A DNA stretch of 17,657 bases, taken from the NCBI GenBank assembly GCA_016714085.1, contig JADJNW010000002.1, forward strand, positions 1 through 17,657. The letters run 5' to 3'. The first letter of the stretch is position 1. Each line of letters starts with the position of its first letter. Origin of the DNA: Saprospiraceae bacterium (GTDB lineage: Bacteria; Bacteroidota; Bacteroidia; Chitinophagales; Saprospiraceae). The position numbers were made by a program, and so were the translations under genes. The notes below the pieces were generated by a model that saw only the letters and a list, made by a program, of their open reading frames with translations, ran no database searches and was not told where the DNA came from. Shown piece by piece: positions 9,006 through 16,136 of this stretch.

Positions 9006-9013
9006 CAAAGATA
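9006..9013 (-). promoter_or_regulatory. iscS: Possible iscS promoter -7 element
   Basis: On the minus strand TATCTTTG is an exact match to the Bacteroidota -7 consensus TAnnTTTG. It would start transcription near 8999 and give a leader of about 44 bases. I see no good TTTG -33 element at the usual spacing, so this is half a promoter by sequence. Confidence 0.4.
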
Positions 9014-9033
9014 ACCATTTTCATTTTAAAAAG

Positions 9034-9065
9034 TTCGGGTAAGCCATACTTTTATCCTAATTTTG
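9034..9065 (+). promoter_or_regulatory. mutA: Probable mutA promoter
   Basis: TAATTTTG at 9058-9065 matches the Bacteroidota -7 consensus TAnnTTTG exactly. TTCG at 9034-9037, 20 bases upstream, fits three of four positions of the TTTG -33 element. Transcription would begin near 9072, which favours the Met codon at 9092 over that at 9077 as the start. Confidence 0.45.
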
Positions 9066-9091
9066 ATTCAAAGCAAATGAAATTCATTTTT

Positions 9092-10257
9092 ATGGGCAAT
9101 GCTACCAATCTTTTTGAGGGTTTTCAATCGGTCTCCAAATCAGAATGGCTCGCCAAAATTGAGAAGGACTTGAAAGGCAAGCCTTTAGCGGATTTGCAAT
9201 TCCAGTTGGAAGAAGATATTACGCTGGAATCATTTTATCATCGGGAGGATTTTAATGAATTTTATGAGCCTTTGACAGGAAAAAACACTTGGCAAATCGG
9301 TGAATACATCGAAGCGAGTAATGTAAAAACAGCTAATGAACAAGCATTGGAAGCCTTGAACGGCGGAGCGAATGCGCTGCTGTTTGAATTGCGACATGAA
9401 TTGAGCGAAGATGAACTCTCGCAATTATTGGCTGGCATTGAGCTGGAATATATTCAAACCAATTTCGGACAGTATTTTCCAGATAAGAATCCTGCTCTGC
9501 TTTTGGAACGCTTTACAATTTTATAAAATCAAGCGGCAAAAACCCTAAAAACATTGATGGTTCGCTTGATTTTGATGCCATTTTGGACTGGTCGAATCCT
9601 CCTTTTGACGATTTGGCTAAAGCCGTGCAATTTTGTCATCAAGAAATGCCCCATTTTCGAATCGTGGAAGTGGATGCGCGTCGCTTGCACTCTGGCGTAG
9701 AGCGTACGAGTCAGGAATTGGCATATACGATTGCTAAGGGCAGCGAGTACCTTGCGCAACTGGCGGAACGAGGCGTTAATCCTGGCATTGCCAATCAGCA
9801 GATGCAGTTTGCAGTCGCCATCAGCACCAGTTATTTTGTAGAAATTGCCAAAATTCGGGCGCTTAAAATCCTGTGGTTGAATGTGTTAGAAGCTTACGGC
9901 GTAAAAGCTCAAACGCCTTTTATCGAAGTTCATTTTGCGCCGGAATCGCAAGATAATAATCCAAATACTAATATGATTCGCGCGGCGACGCAGGCTTTAT
10001 CAGCGGTGGTCGGTGGCGCGGATCGTTTGTACATCCTTCCTGCCAATGCTGCATTGGGCGAATCAAGCACAAGTTTTACGCGGCGCATCGCTCGGAATGT
10101 GCAACATTTATTGCAAATGGAAAGCCACACGGATAAAGTTTCTGATGCCGGGAGCGGCGGTTATTATATTGAAAAATTGACTAATGTATTAGCGGAAAAA
10201 GCCTGGGCGAAGTTTCAGGAAATCGAAGTGCAGGGCGGGTATTTGGTTGCGGGTTAA
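9092..10257 (+). CDS. mutA: Methylmalonyl-CoA mutase small subunit, frameshifted and 3'-truncated
   Basis: Small (beta) subunit of the B12-dependent mutase that interconverts methylmalonyl-CoA and succinyl-CoA. It binds no cofactor itself and supports the large subunit MutB. I chose the start at 9092 (MGNATNLFEGFQSVSKSEW) from the family N terminus and the promoter position; 9077 is an alternative. WLAKIEKDLKGKPLADLQF is a hallmark. A break at the TTT run 9512-9514 separates the halves: adding one base gives ERFYNFIKSSGKNPKN and joins to the frame ending at 10257. The second half has VEVDARRLHSGVE, QELAYTIAKGSEYLAQL, FVEIAKIRALKILW and SHTDKVSDAGSGGYYIEKLT. The frame stops at QGGYLVAG, where family members run on for a further C-terminal part. 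No mutB follows. The missing end may be a real deletion or an assembly join, and the protein may not work. Confidence 0.85.
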
Positions 10258-10295
10258 AGGTTTTAGGGTTGGGAACGAATTTGCTATACTTTTTG

Positions 10296-10303
10296 TAATT
10301 TTG
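10296..10303 (+). promoter_or_regulatory. Possible mntA -7 element
   Basis: TAATTTTG matches the TAnnTTTG consensus exactly and lies 18 bases before the mntA start codon. The nearest TTTG (10280-10283) is only 12 bases upstream, too close for a normal -33 element, so support is partial. Confidence 0.35.
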
Positions 10304-10321
10304 ATTGAAAATATTTAGCAA

Positions 10322-10621
10322 ATGGTTAATAAAGAAGATATATTGGAATTTTTAAAAGCTCAAAAAGCTGATTTTCAAAGAGAATTGCGTATAACAAAGC
10401 TTGGCTTGTTCGGCTCTTTTGCACGAAATGAGCAAACAGAAAATAGCGATATTGATATTATTGTAGAATTTGAACCGCAAACAAGTAACCTATACGAAAA
10501 GAAAAATCATCTCCGTGAAGTGATTGGCAAAGCTTTTAATAAGCAAGTAGATATTTGCCGCGAAAAGTATATGAAGCCTTATTTTCGGAATCAGATTTTG
10601 CAATCGGCAATTTATGTTTGA
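10322..10621 (+). CDS. mntA: MntA-like minimal nucleotidyltransferase antitoxin
   Basis: A 99-residue minimal nucleotidyltransferase. It has the family signature GSFARNEQTENSDIDI: Gly31-Ser32, then metal-binding Asp43 and Asp45, with a third acidic residue at Asp77 in KQVDIC. In the studied MntA-HepT pair the antitoxin transfers AMP from ATP onto a tyrosine of the HepT toxin and so silences it. All catalytic residues are present and the frame is intact. It overlaps the next gene by 8 bases (ATGTTTGA), the tight coupling typical of these pairs. It lies directly behind the truncated mutA, as if inserted or joined there. Plasmid or chromosomal stabilisation, or phage defence, are possible roles; the sequence alone cannot choose. 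Confidence 0.9.
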   Translation: MVNKEDILEFLKAQKADFQRELRITKLGLFGSFARNEQTENSDIDIIVEFEPQTSNLYEKKNHLREVIGKAFNKQVDICREKYMKPYFRNQILQSAIYV

Positions 10622-10955
10622 AAAAGACAGAGCCAATCTATTGGCAATCCTTGACGCTGCTGAAAAAATAATAGAATTTACTCAAGATGTCTTAGATGCG
10701 GATGCATTCTATGAGGATAGAAAAACTTTTGATGCTGTGCTGATGAATTTTGTGGTTATTGGTGAAACAGTAGTCAAATTAAAAGAGGATTTAAAAGCCT
10801 CTAATCCTCAAATTCCCTGGGCGAATATTAAAGGATTTCGCAATATTATTGCGCATGATTATTTCGGAGTGGACGCGGAGGAAGTTTGGCAGATTATTCA
10901 AAATAATATTCCTGATTTAATTAATGATATCCAAGCTATTGTGACAATTAGATAA
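10614..10955 (+). CDS. hepT: HepT-like HEPN RNase toxin
   Basis: A 113-residue all-helical HEPN-domain protein, partner of the MntA-like gene. The HEPN catalytic motif R-x4-H-x-Y is present as RNIIAHDYF, with Arg76, His81 and Tyr83; the tyrosine is the position AMPylated in the studied HepT. The known toxin is an RNase active as a dimer or larger assembly. FVVIGETVVKLKED is the usual helix before the motif. The frame is intact. Its stop is only 3 bases from the stop of the converging glycosyltransferase gene, and no clear terminator lies between them. The complete motif argues for a working toxin, not a relic. Confidence 0.9.
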   Translation: MFEKDRANLLAILDAAEKIIEFTQDVLDADAFYEDRKTFDAVLMNFVVIGETVVKLKEDLKASNPQIPWANIKGFRNIIAHDYFGVDAEEVWQIIQNNIPDLINDIQAIVTIR

Positions 10956-10958
10956 ACT

Positions 10959-12090
10959 TCACTGTTCTTTTTTATTTATTTTTATAATATTCTCCCAAAC
11001 AATCTCCGCCGCCTTATCCCAGCTAAATTTTTTGCGTTGTACCCGACCTTTGGCAATCAATTCTTGCCGCAAAGCAGTATCCTCGTATATAAATTGCATC
11101 GCTTTACAAATTTCAAATATATCTAAAGGGTTGACTAACAAGGCTGCATCGCCGACTACTTCGGGCATGGAACTTACATTGGATGTGATTATCGGTACAT
11201 CGCAGTGCATGGCTTCGAGCAGCGGCACGCCAAATCCCTCAAAGAGAGAGACATACGTCAAAGCCAGGGCTGCTCCTGTGAGTTTTGGCAATACTTGATC
11301 CGGTACAAATCCAAGAATAATAATGTCGTTTTTAAATTTGGCGGCTTTATAAGCATCTTGTACTTCTCTGGTTTGCCAGGCGAAGCGCCCGCCAATCAAC
11401 AATTTTAGGAGTCCTTGTAGCTTTTTTGAAAGCATCAAAAGCCTGAATCAAGCGCGGTACGTTCTTGCGGGGATGCACCGAACCAACATACAAGAAATAT
11501 GCTTCACCTTCAGCGTATTGCTGGCGGATATTATTTTTTTCATCTTCGTTCAAAGGCTGAAATTCCGGGCGTACCGAGTTGCAAGCAACGGCAATTTTTT
11601 CTAAAGAAATATTAAAATGTTTTGCAATGTCTTTCCTGGAATATTCTGAAACCGTTACAATTTGATCTGCACGGCGCAGGTGGCGCGGCAGGAAATAAAG
11701 ATAGTAAGAGCGGAATTTGGCAGGAATCAAATTAGGAATGTGGTAGTATGCAATGTCATGCGTGACCATGAGCGTTGGCGTTTTGGCGCGGAGCGAGCAA
11801 TGCCCGTTGGGGGAGCAAAACACGTCTGCTTTGTACTTTTTTAATGCCCTGGGAATCGAAATTTCGTACCACCAAATCCATAAAAGAGGATGTCGCGCAG
11901 GCGGTGAAAGCACTACGGGCCTTACGTTTTCGTCAAAAATAAAAGATTCATCATAAGGGCGATCAAAGAAGAAAATAAACTCGTGTTCAGGATGTTGCTG
12001 CACCAGTCGCCGCATCACTTCATACGTAAACCAGCCGATGCCTTCGAGCTTGTTCTTGATCAGAAAACGGGTGTTGATGGCGATGCGCAT
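10959..12090 (-). CDS. GT4-family glycosyltransferase, one frameshift
   Basis: A second GT-B, family 4 glycosyltransferase of about 376 residues, separate from the one at 5617. It starts at ATG 12090 with MRIAINTRFLIKNKLEGIGW, then FTYEVMRRLVQQHPEHEF, VTHDIAYYHIPNLIP, RRADQIVTVSEYSRKDI and FLYVGSVHPRKNVPRLIQAF, the standard hinge motif. One extra base in the T4 run 11403-11406 breaks the frame; corrected it reads TPKLLIGGRFAWQTREVQDA. The donor-binding half has SLFEGFGVPLLEAMHCDVP (E-x7-E motif), ITSNVSSMPEVVGDAALLV, and ends KINKKEQ. It resembles mannosyl- or rhamnosyltransferases, but the sugar cannot be read. It stands alone, convergent with hepT and divergent from nadB, across a 96-base gap. 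Confidence 0.85.
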
Positions 12091-12186
12091 GAAATTTTAT
12101 TTGCTTACAAGGTATAAAACATAGAATCTTTTAAAATTCTTTTTGAACTATTGCAGTGCCAAATTTATTTCTACCTTAGTTTTTAA

Positions 12187-13799
12187 ATGAAACTAACCAT
12201 GATTCAAACCGATGTGCTTATCCTTGGTTCCGGCATCGGTGGCTTGTCCACTGCCATCCAAATCGCGCGGCAGCGCCCCGATCTGAAAATCACCGTTTTA
12301 ACCAAAACAAATGAAGGCGAAAGCAATACGCGCTACGCGCAAGGTGGCGTGGCGGCGGTGTGGAACGAAGAAGTAGATTCTTATGAAAAGCATGAAGAAG
12401 ATACGCTGGACGCGGGTGATGGCTTGTGCGATGTGGATATTGTAAAAATTGTCGTGAAAGAAGGCCCGGAGCGCGTGCGCGAAATCATTGATTGGGGCGC
12501 TCGTTTTGATAAAAATCCGAAAGCGGAATACGACTTGGGCCGCGAAGGCGGGCATTCAGAAAATCGCATTTTACATTATAAAGACCTGACGGGTTGGGAA
12601 ATTCAGCGTACGCTGATGGCGAAAGCCGATGAATTCAGCAATATTGAGGTATTGGAACATTATTTTGCGGTGGATATTATTACACAACATCATCTTGGCT
12701 ACATGGTCACGCGCTTGATGCCTGACATTGAATGCTACGGCGCTTATGCTTTGAATAAGCAAACGGGGGAAATCGAAAAATTATTAGCCAAAGTCACTGT
12801 TATTGCGACGGGTGGGGCCGGGCAAATCTATCGCGCTACGACCAATCCAGTGATCGCTTCGGGCGATGGCATTGCGATGGTGTATCGCGCTAAAGGTTGG
12901 GTAGAAAATATGGAATTCGTGCAATTTCATCCGACGGCATTGTACAATCCCGCTGGCGAAAATCCTGTTTTTCTTGTGTCAGAAGCGGTGCGCGGCTATG
13001 GCGGTATTTTGAAAAATCGGAATGGCGAAGAATTTATGCACAAATACGACGAGCGCAAATCCTTTGGCTCCCGCGATATTGTTGCCCGCGCGATTGATAA
13101 TGAAATGAAACTCAGTGGTGACGAATGTATGTTTTTGGATTGTCGGCATTTGAATAAAGAGGGTTTCACCGCTCATTTTCCTACGATTTATGAAAAGTGT
13201 ATGAGCATTGGCATTGACCCGATGAAGGATATGATTCCGGTGGTGCCGGCTTGCCATTATATGTGCGGCGGCATCAAAGTGGACGAGATGGGGCGCAGCA
13301 ATATTCAGCAATTGTACGCCTGTGGCGAATGCACTTGCACGGGCTTGCATGGCGCTAATCGTCTGGCTTCCAATTCTTTACTTGAGGCGATGGTCTTTGC
13401 AAAACGAATCGCCGAAGATATATTACCAAAATTAATCATCTTTCTATCAAGGATAGTATTCCCGATTGGGATGCGCAGGGTACGACCGACCCCAAGGAAA
13501 TGGTATTGATCACGCAGAGTTTGAAGGAATTGAAAGAAATTATGAGCAGCTACGTGGGCATCGTGCGCTCGAATGTGCGCTTGAAGCGTGCCCTGGATCG
13601 CCTCTGGATTTTATATCAAGAAACCGAAGAATTATATAATAACACTACTATTTCGCCGCAATTATGCGAATTGCGCAATTTAATAAGCATTGCTTATTTA
13701 GTTACCCGCTCCGCCACCATGCGCCGCGAGAGCCGAGGGCTGCATTACACCACCGATTATCCAGAAAAATTGGGCTTTGTGCAGGAGTCGTTATTGTAG
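12187..13799 (+). CDS. nadB: L-aspartate oxidase, one frameshift
   Basis: Flavoenzyme of NAD synthesis: it oxidises L-aspartate to iminoaspartate, which NadA then condenses into quinolinate. About 535 residues after joining frames, the normal length. Start MKLTMIQTDVLILGSG; the Met at 12199 is also possible. Motifs in order: FAD-binding GSGIGGLSTAI (14-24), RYAQGGVAAVW, HEEDTLDAGDGL, VIATGGAGQIYR, QFHPTALY, PACHYMCGGI near 355, and NRLASNSLLEAM near 394. The frame breaks at 13418-13423 in an AT repeat; two surplus bases account for it. The corrected text reads EDITKINHLSIKDSIPDWD and then runs through 13500-13799 to LHYTTDYPEKLGFVQESLL. No nadA or nadC is next to it in this window. It probably forms its own transcription unit. 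Confidence 0.92.
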
Positions 13800-14400
13800 G
13801 ATTTTATTTATGTAACGAGTTGTTCGAGGATAAAATTTGCTAAATCTTTAAAAAGATGTAAGTATTTTTTTTTTTGAACATTTAGTAATTATATTTTTAA
13901 TAATGTTAATATATGTATTTTAAATTTTTATATTTTTTAAGTAGTGAAGAGGCTGTTGAAATTGATAAGGCCAAATTTGGATCAAAGCGAGGATAGTCTT
14001 GCTCTTAAGAATTGAGAAACTCGGCGTGATTGGAATTAGGTTTGGGAGCGGTTGAAATTTTTAAAAAAGCTTGAGGGATAAATAGTGTTGAGATTGAGCT
14101 TTGAAATTAGTCGATTAAAGAACTTTGATGGGTACAAGATATTGCTTTACATCAATTCAAATGGTTGGGCTTTATTTTCAATTATTTACTTATGATCCAG
14201 GAAGTAATAATTTTAAATACATTAAAGAATTTTCAGAACTAGGCTGTCCAGGAGTATTACCCAAGAAAAAATTAAATTCCCGCTTGCGTTGTGATTGCTT
14301 TAAGATTTCCGAGCATAAATGGACGGAGATTCAAGATTTTATATAAAACTATTGAAACGATACACAGCTTAGCAATTTTTATAATTAGCCGGCATTTTAG
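13800..14400. other. Long intergenic region, mostly empty
   Basis: A 600-base AT-rich stretch between nadB and the converging sugar-oxidation genes. Directly after nadB lie a weak ATCTTT/AAAGAT stem (13844-13857) and an 11-base T-run (13865-13875); the 2-base loop and 7-base gap make this a poor terminator. One small plus-strand frame (14125-14346) is listed separately. Nothing else is recognisable. Confidence 0.45.
14125..14346 (+). CDS. Small hypothetical protein, doubtful
   Basis: A 73-codon frame with believable but unassigned text: MVGLYFQLFTYDPGSNNFKY, then CPGVLPKKK and a cysteine-containing end RLRCDCFKISEHKW. No signal peptide, membrane segment or known motif. It could be a real small protein, the end of a damaged gene whose start lies in 13900-14120, or chance. 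I lean slightly towards a remnant because the frame is rich in ordinary codons and stands alone. Confidence 0.2.
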   Translation: MMGTRYCFTSIQMVGLYFQLFTYDPGSNNFKYIKEFSELGCPGVLPKKKLNSRLRCDCFKISEHKWTEIQDFI

Positions 14401-15359
14401 TTAAAGAAAAAAAATTTTTCGAAAACTGCTTATTATCCTATTAGGAAAAAAAGAACAAAAACAACTAAACCGCCGATTAACAATCGGCGCTACTTTAACA
14501 CTACAAATATCCACACCTTCCTTCAATGCCGCGATTTTATCCTGCGCAACAGGAATAAATTCTTGTGCTACATAACCCTTGAAACCCAAGTCAACAATGG
14601 CTTTCATAATGGCTTTGTAATTAAGCTCTTGAGTATCATTGATCTCGTGGCGGCCCGGTACACCGGCGGTATGAAAATGGCTGATATAATCTTTATATTT
14701 ACGAACCGTTGCAATAACATCGCCTTCCATGATTTGCATATGATATATATCATATAATAACCCGAATTGCGGCGAGCCGATTTTGTCCACCAATGCAGCG
14801 CCCCAGGGCGTTTTGTCGCATTGATAATCTTTATGATCTACTTTACTATTTAATAATTCCATTACCACCATGACGCCTTTTTGCTCGGCGTGTTTCACCA
14901 CTTTATCCAGGCGCTTTGGCGCAATTTCAATGCCTGTTTCGTCACTCAGATTCTTGCGTTGCCAGAAAACAATCACTTGCGGGATGCCCGCATCTGCTGC
15001 CTGATCGATGAGTTGTAAATAAGCTTTTTGTAATTTATCATGATTGGCAGGATTATTATATCCTTCTGCAATATTGGCAAACGAACCTGTGCCCAATGCA
15101 CAAGTAATACCATATTTTTGCACCACTTTCCATTCATTGGCACTTAATAATTCAATAGACGAAATGCCAATTTCCTTGGCACGCTCGGCGAATTCTTCCA
15201 ATTCAAAACTATTAAAGCACCAACGGCAAACCGAGTGTTTGAATTCATGCTTGGGCATATCCAGCGTTTGAATGGTTTTGCTAAAGCTTGTGCAGGCGTG
15301 AGTGCCATAGCGCCCAAGCCCAGCGTAGCTGTTTTTAATGCATCTCGACGAGTAGCCAT
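14401..15359 (-). CDS. Tat-exported hydroxypyruvate isomerase-like TIM barrel, frameshifted
   Basis: Sugar isomerase/epimerase of the xylose-isomerase-like TIM-barrel family, close to hydroxypyruvate isomerase (Hyi). ATG 15359 opens a twin-arginine signal: MATRRDALKTATLGLGAMAL, ending AQALA. One base missing at the T4 run 15276-15279 breaks the frame; corrected it reads AKTIQTLDMPKHEFKHSVC and joins the frame from 15258. The barrel shows RWCFNSFELEEFAERAKEIG, IPQVIVFWQRKN, MELLNSKVDHKDY (with the metal-ligand glutamate), FGLLYDIYHMQIMEGD and SHFHTAGVPGRHEI, then YVAQEFIP. As read, the frame stays open to 14401. The natural end is probably SV-stop near 14495, after one lost T, just before the REP-like hairpin. 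It follows the oxidoreductase genes in one operon, so it probably acts on their keto-sugar product in the periplasm; that is inference. Confidence 0.8.
14471..14493 (-). repeat. REP-like hairpin, copy B
   Basis: An 8-bp stem CGCCGATT/AATCGGCG (14471-14478 and 14482-14489) with a 3-base loop. Read on the minus strand it is preceded by GTAG (14490-14493). The core matches copy A at 5590-5616, in the same orientation and likewise just after a gene end. As sequenced, it is read through by the open frame of the TIM-barrel gene, which is one reason to suspect a missed stop codon there. Confidence 0.6.
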
Positions 15360-15443
15360 AATGTTTAAAATTTAAAATATAAAGTTCAAATGAAAAACCA
15401 AAGTACTTTTAAATTTTACATTTCGCGGTTTTACATTTTACAT
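15360..15443. repeat. Inverted heptad array between two operon genes
   Basis: From 15364 the spacer is made of 7-base units such as TTTAAAA (twice) and TATAAAG, then after about 14 irregular bases the complementary type such as ATTTTAC (twice) and ATTTCGC. One unit has 8 bases. It has the same plan as the iscU-iscA spacer: two inverted halves of a short-period repeat between genes on the minus strand. Confidence 0.45.
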
Positions 15444-16046
15444 TTAAATAGACGACCAAATCCGTCCTTTCGGTACTTCCGACATCGGAATGCAGCCTTT
15501 GTAAGCTCCAGGAATCGGATCGTAGTTGGTTACTTCCATGCCCACTTTTGGGAAGTGAAATAACCCGCTAAAGCCATTTGCTTGAAACGCAGGAAAAATG
15601 GGAAGCTCCATTCTTGAGGGCGGCTTTCACGGCATTCGATTTCGTCCGGATTTCAGCACTTTCAATCTTGATCAACAATTCTTCCTGCTGTTTGCGTGGC
15701 AAGGTCATAAAAAAATTGCCAAATTCATTAAATGCTAAAACTTCGGTTTCTTTCAAACCCAGCATAAACGCTCGACGCTCCCGATCTTCGAGTAAATTTT
15801 TCACCATCATATCAATATAAGCTGGCACACCCACATCCAAGCGCACCAGGCGTACTGGTGCGCGGCAAGACGTGCAATCAGCGAGGCGATACAAAATCGG
15901 CTTGATCCTGCGTAAAATATTCAGGTGTCCACTCAGCGGCGGCGCTGGTAGGTTGACAACCTGTGCGAATGCCCTGAATCATTGAAAAGTCAGCGCGTAG
16001 CCGGTGAGCAGGGCGGTTTTGTTTCTATAACTTCTCTTCTGGTCAT
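15444..16046 (-). CDS. Gluconate 2-dehydrogenase subunit 3 family protein, frameshifted
   Basis: Small subunit of a membrane-linked FAD sugar dehydrogenase (Gluconate_2-dh3 family), about 200 residues after joining frames. It starts at ATG 16046 with a twin-arginine export signal: MTRREVI, a break, then ALLTGYAL. The next pieces, in several frames, are MIQGIRTGCQPTSAAAEW, TPEYFTQDQADFVS, RLADC, LPRTSTPGAL and VGVPAYIDMMVKNLL: the family pattern of a pro-rich TPGA turn followed by GVP and a long helix. FMLGLKETEVLAFNEFG is in the one longer open frame (15568-15894). The C terminus YDPIPGAYKGCIPMSEVPKG ends in IWSSI and stop at 15444-15446, again a family hallmark. At least four indels are needed. 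In known complexes this subunit carries the flavoprotein subunit through the Tat system. The flavoprotein gene lies just upstream. Confidence 0.82.
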
Positions 16047-16056
16047 TTTTTTGATT

Positions 16057-16133
16057 GTGTTCAAGTGTTCAGGTGTTTATGTGTTTATGTGCCAGTATAA
16101 CTTGAACACATGAATACATCGAACCTGAACACA
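16057..16133. repeat. Inverted octad array between two operon genes
   Basis: From 16057 an 8-base unit, GTGTTYAN, is repeated four times without gaps. From about 16101 the complementary text follows. Two 10-base pairs are perfect: TGTGTTCAAG (16056-16065) with CTTGAACACA (16101-16110), and GTGTTCAGGT (16065-16074) with ACCTGAACAC (16123-16132). The spacer between the GMC gene and the small-subunit gene could thus form a large hairpin in the mRNA. Confidence 0.55.
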
Positions 16134-16136
16134 ATT

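Noticed and set aside
10258..10321. A frameshifted continuation of mutA
   Set aside because: None of the three plus-strand frames gives the expected family sequence after GGYL before the mntA start.
5617..12090. The two GT4 glycosyltransferases as copies of one duplicated gene
   Set aside because: They share only the family motifs (EGFG...LLE, ITSN.SS.PE); the rest differs strongly and they are not in a common operon.
12298..13350. Minus-strand frames opposite nadB
   Set aside because: Odd composition with no motifs, fully overlapping a well-supported gene.
13844..13875. Hairpin plus 11-base T-run after nadB as a terminator
   Set aside because: The 6-bp A/T-rich stem has a 2-base loop and the T-run starts 7 bases after it, so the structure is poor.
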